Shown piece after piece: positions 61,215 through 64,000 of a stretch of DNA of 64,000 nucleotides. The stretch spans positions 372,001 through 436,000 of the forward strand of contig NZ_JAJCVJ010000002.1 of the NCBI RefSeq assembly GCF_020567425.1. The letters run 5' to 3'. The position numbers were made by a program, and so were the translations under genes. The notes under the pieces are model-generated. The model was not told where the DNA came from, made no database searches, and saw only the letters and a list, made by a program, of their open reading frames with translations. Origin of the DNA: Salinirubrum litoreum. GTDB taxonomy: Archaea; Halobacteriota; Halobacteria; Halobacteriales; Haloferacaceae. Position 1 is the stretch's first letter. Each line of letters starts with the position of its first letter.

Positions 61215-61233
61215 CTTAGCCCGCTTATAGTAA
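61215..61233 (+). promoter_or_regulatory. CTTA-N6-ATAATAA promoter element (for glmS)
   Basis: CTTAG-CCCGCT-TATAGTAA, divergent from the copy at 61150. It lies 67 bp before the upstream short frame and 180 bp before glmS. Confidence 0.75.
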
Positions 61234-61300
61234 TGCGCCAACACCGACTTGGCCGGGCCACGGGAGGGTCGCGCGGTTCGACGACCCCCACCTCTGAGCC

Positions 61301-61414
61301 ATGACACGAACGCTACGACAGACCACGACCGACACGCCCTCCGCATCGCTCTCGACAGCCGCCGTCACCTCGTCCGACCCCGACGCCGCCAGTCGAGCGG
61401 AGGGCGCCCGCTGA
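61301..61414 (+). CDS. 37-residue upstream frame coupled to glmS
   Basis: ATG 61301 to TGA 61412-61414, which overlaps the glmS ATG by one base (TGATG). The product begins MTRTLRQTTTDTPSASLSTA and ends AASRAEGAR. It is Ser/Thr-rich and not hydrophobic. No ribosome site is clear in front of either frame. It may be a leader peptide controlling glmS translation or just a small protein; no family is known to me. Confidence 0.45.
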   Translation: MTRTLRQTTTDTPSASLSTAAVTSSDPDAASRAEGAR

Positions 61415-63225
61415 TGTGTGGAATCATCGCCCACGTCGGCGATCGGCGGGCACTCGACCCGGTCGTCTCCGGCCTCGAGAAGCTCGAGTACCGCGGCTAC
61501 GACTCGGCGGGTCTCGCCGTACAGAACGGTCACGGACTCGACGTCTGGAAGTGCTCCGGCGAGGTGTCGGAGCTGAAGGAGACGGTCGACGACGTCGAGA
61601 CGAGCGCGAACGTCGGCATCGGCCACACCCGCTGGAGTACACACGGGCCGCCGACCGACAGGAACGCCCACCCCCACACCGACTCGGAGGGCCGCGTCGC
61701 CGTCGTCCACAACGGCATCGTCGAGAACTACGACGAACTCCGGGAGTCGCTCCGCGACCGTGGCCACGTCTTCACCAGCGACACCGACACGGAGGTCATC
61801 CCCCACCTCGTCGCCGCCTACCTGGACGAAGGGTACGACCCCCGTGCGGCGGTCGAGGCGAGTGTCGACGAACTCGAAGGGAGCTACGCCATCGCGGCCG
61901 TCGTCGAGGACGAGGAGGCAGTCTACGCGGCCCGTCAGGGGTCGCCCCTCGTGATGGGCATCGACGACGATCGCTACTTCCTCGCCAGCGACGTCCCGGC
62001 CTTCCTCGACCACACCGCCGAGGTGTGTTACCTCGAGGACGGCGACTTCGCGGCCGTCCGACCCGACGACGTGACGATCGAGAACGGCGACGGTGAGCGC
62101 GTCGAGCGCGACGTCGAACGGGTCGACTGGCAACCCGAGGAGACCGGGAAGGGCCAGTACGAACACTTCATGCTGAAGGAGATCTTCAGCCAGCCGACCT
62201 CGCTGAAGAAGACCATCGAGGGGCGCATCGACAGCGGGGCGGAGCCGGCACTCGAGGACATCGACGCGTCGACGCTCGCCGACGTAGAGCGCGTCCGACT
62301 CGTCGGCAGTGGCACGTCGTACCACGCCGCGCTGTTCGGTGCCGCGCTGTTGAACCAGTCGGGCGTCAGCGCCCGCGCGATCCGGGCCAGCGAGTACGAC
62401 GTCAACACCGGTGACCCGGAGCCGAACACCCTGTTCGTCGCCGTCACCCAGAGCGGGGAGACGGCGGACACGCTCGGCGCACTCAGACGGGCCAAGCGGA
62501 ACGGTATCGACACCATCGCGGTGACGAACGTCGTCCAGTCCACGGCCGCCCGCATCGCCGAGACGCCGCTGTACATCCGGGCCGGCCCCGAAATCGGCGT
62601 CGCAGCGACGAAGACGTTCTCCTCACAGGCCGTGATGCTGACCCTGCTGAGTCAGGTCGTCGCGGACGCCGCCGACGGAGCCTCGACCGTCGACGACGTC
62701 GAGCGACTCATGACGGACCTCGAACGGCTCCCGGAGTCGGTCGAGGAGGTGCTGGCGTCGAGCGACGCCGAGGCGGTCGCGACGCACTACCTCGGCAAGG
62801 ACGCGTTCTTCTTCATCGGCCGCGGCATCGGCTGTTCGGTCGCCAAGGAGGGCGCGTTGAAGTTCAAGGAGATCACCTACGAGCACGCCGAGGGGTTCGC
62901 GTCGGGCGAACTGAAACACGGACCACTCGCGCTCGTCACCGAGGACACGCCAATCGTCGCGGTCTGTACCCGATCCGGCGAGCGGACGGTGAAGAACGCG
63001 ATGGAGGCACAGACGCGGGGCGCCCCCATCGTCGCCGTCGCCCCCGCCGGCCACGAGGCCGTCTCGGAGGCCGACGCCCACCTGTCGGTCCCGGACGTCC
63101 ACCCCGTCTGTCGGAGCCTGCTCGCGAACGTACAGCTCCAGTTGCTGTCGTATCACTGTGCGGCGACGCTGGGTCGCGCAATCGACAAACCCCGTAACCT
63201 CGCCAAGAGTGTTACTGTCGAATGA
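61414..63225 (+). CDS. glmS: Glutamine-fructose-6-phosphate aminotransferase (isomerizing)
   Basis: This 603-residue protein begins MCGIIAHVGDR with the catalytic N-terminal Cys2, so the extended upstream frame must be wrong. The glutaminase domain (1-225) contains GHTRWSTHG and SDTDTEVIPH. Two SIS sugar-isomerase domains follow (about 285-420 and 450-590, with GSGTSYHAALF, TQSGETADT, HGPLALV) and the C-terminal KPRNLAKSVTVE is the standard tail. It makes glucosamine-6-phosphate for UDP-GlcNAc. Its presence in the glycan region and under the same promoter element links precursor supply to surface synthesis. Confidence 0.96.
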   Translation: MCGIIAHVGDRRALDPVVSGLEKLEYRGYDSAGLAVQNGHGLDVWKCSGEVSELKETVDDVETSANVGIGHTRWSTHGPPTDRNAHPHTDSEGRVAVVHNGIVENYDELRESLRDRGHVFTSDTDTEVIPHLVAAYLDEGYDPRAAVEASVDELEGSYAIAAVVEDEEAVYAARQGSPLVMGIDDDRYFLASDVPAFLDHTAEVCYLEDGDFAAVRPDDVTIENGDGERVERDVERVDWQPEETGKGQYEHFMLKEIFSQPTSLKKTIEGRIDSGAEPALEDIDASTLADVERVRLVGSGTSYHAALFGAALLNQSGVSARAIRASEYDVNTGDPEPNTLFVAVTQSGETADTLGALRRAKRNGIDTIAVTNVVQSTAARIAETPLYIRAGPEIGVAATKTFSSQAVMLTLLSQVVADAADGASTVDDVERLMTDLERLPESVEEVLASSDAEAVATHYLGKDAFFFIGRGIGCSVAKEGALKFKEITYEHAEGFASGELKHGPLALVTEDTPIVAVCTRSGERTVKNAMEAQTRGAPIVAVAPAGHEAVSEADAHLSVPDVHPVCRSLLANVQLQLLSYHCAATLGRAIDKPRNLAKSVTVE

Positions 63226-63253
63226 CCGTCCTCCCGGGACATCCACCACCACG

Positions 63254-64000
63254 ATGAACAAGGAACTGTTCGGCGTCTTCGGCGACAGAGCGGTGTTCGA
63301 CGAGCACACCGCGACCGGGAGCTACGACTGGGTCCACGAGGGTGAACGGGCGACGGTCGCCGTCAGAGACCCCGCACTCGGGCTCCCGGGACGAACGGCC
63401 GCCTACGCGGACGAGCGCGGTGCCTGTCTGCTCTGGGGCGAGGTGTTGCCGCCGGACGGCGCGACGTCGCCGGTCGCCGAGCGGACACTCGACCGCTACG
63501 CGGCGGTCGGGACGGACGCCTTCGACGAACTGAACGGGTCGTACCTCGCGTTCGTCGAGTACGACGGCGAGGCCCTCGTCGCCACGGACCCCGTCCGGAC
63601 GTGGCAGTGCTTCTACGCCGACACCTCGTACGGTCGCGTCTTCGGCACCGACCCGAAGCACGTCCTCGACACCGTCGAGGAGCCGTCGATCGACCCCCGT
63701 GGTGTCCTGGAGTTCGTCCACCTGAGCGTCGTGCTCGACGAACGGACGGCCTTCGAGGAACTCTCGCGGGCCCCCTTCGACGGCTACCTCACCGGCACCG
63801 GCACGGGGACACTGGACCGGTTCGTCTACGACCACACGGGAAGCGAGGAGGTAGACTGGGTCGGCGAACTGGCCGATCGACTGCGGCGGGCTATCCGCCG
63901 GCGGACCGTCTACCCCGGCAAGAAGGGACTCATGTTGAGCGCGGGGTACGACTCCCGGGTCGTCGCCGTCGAACATCCGCAACTCGACGTCTGCTACACG
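63254..64000 (+). CDS. Asparagine-synthase-like protein lacking the glutaminase Cys (partial)
   Basis: The frame is open from ATG 63254 to the right edge (249 residues visible). It resembles asparagine synthase B-like proteins: an N-terminal Ntn-type domain (about 1-190, with AFDELNGSYLAFVEYDGEAL) and a start of the ATP-pyrophosphatase domain with GLMLSAGYDSRVVAV (PP-loop SxGxDS). The N-terminus is MNKELFG, without the Cys2 nucleophile, so glutamine hydrolysis is not expected. In glycan loci such proteins often amidate uronic acids; that is inferred from context. Confidence 0.8.
   Translation, partial: MNKELFGVFGDRAVFDEHTATGSYDWVHEGERATVAVRDPALGLPGRTAAYADERGACLLWGEVLPPDGATSPVAERTLDRYAAVGTDAFDELNGSYLAFVEYDGEALVATDPVRTWQCFYADTSYGRVFGTDPKHVLDTVEEPSIDPRGVLEFVHLSVVLDERTAFEELSRAPFDGYLTGTGTGTLDRFVYDHTGSEEVDWVGELADRLRRAIRRRTVYPGKKGLMLSAGYDSRVVAVEHPQLDVCYT

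Overview
The window comes from a halophilic archaeon (class Halobacteria). Base composition is very GC-rich, nearly every predicted protein is strongly acidic, several genes are archaea-specific (Nop10, aIF2-alpha, S27e/L44e, Cbf5, PAC2, EMC3-like DUF106, DUF7344), Tat signal peptides with lipoboxes are common, and operon junctions are mostly 1-8 bp overlaps (ATGA, GTGA, TGATG). I cannot fix the genus from the sequence.

Layout. (1) 1-24 kb is mostly core genome: an eIF2B-like/ribose-bisphosphate isomerase-like tail and a methyltransferase, an HExxH membrane protein, YqeC, homoserine kinase, the L44e-S27e-aIF2alpha-Nop10-PAC2 translation operon, a NifU-like protein, an LVIVD propeller protein, Cbf5-CMP kinase, a DUF106 insertase-like protein, TruA, two universal stress proteins, HisRS, a CARF-like HFX_2341-type regulator, citrate synthase and tRNA-Pro(GGG). 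(2) Four gene-free intervals in this part (about 4.5-5.0, 7.3-8.2, 12.7-13.5 and 17.05-17.5 kb) hold copies or fragments of a dispersed composite repeat. It is built from a tandem array, a long hairpin and a second hairpin block whose stem covaries between copies around a constant 14-nt loop. (3) 21-64 kb is a surface-polysaccharide/glycoprotein region. It contains membrane GT-C-like proteins, an arylsulfotransferase-like protein, a PAP2 protein, two GT2 and one GT4 glycosyltransferase, a Wzx-like flippase with a Thr/Pro stalk, two paralogous Tat-exported beta-helix proteins, DUF1616, DUF354, a hexapeptide acyltransferase, two nucleotide-sugar dehydrogenases, a DegT aminotransferase, a Gfo/Idh/MocA dehydrogenase, GlmS and an asparagine-synthase-like protein. 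A MoxR-DUF58-DUF4129 module and several winged-helix regulators are embedded in it.

How it works together. GlmS would supply amino sugar. The dehydrogenase, 3-oxidase, aminotransferase and acetyltransferase set matches step for step the Wbp-type route to UDP-diacetamido-uronic acids. The glycosyltransferases, flippase and exported proteins would assemble and decorate a surface glycan.

The most striking observation is a 19-bp promoter element, CTTA(C/G)-N6-NATAATAA. I find 16 copies by eye, all with exactly the same spacer and all between 24.3 and 61.3 kb. Most lie 25-40 bp before a start codon, ten of them as five divergent pairs, and I saw none in the housekeeping part. It looks like the signature of one co-regulated surface-glycan regulon. 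The second striking observation is the structured repeat family with stem covariation.
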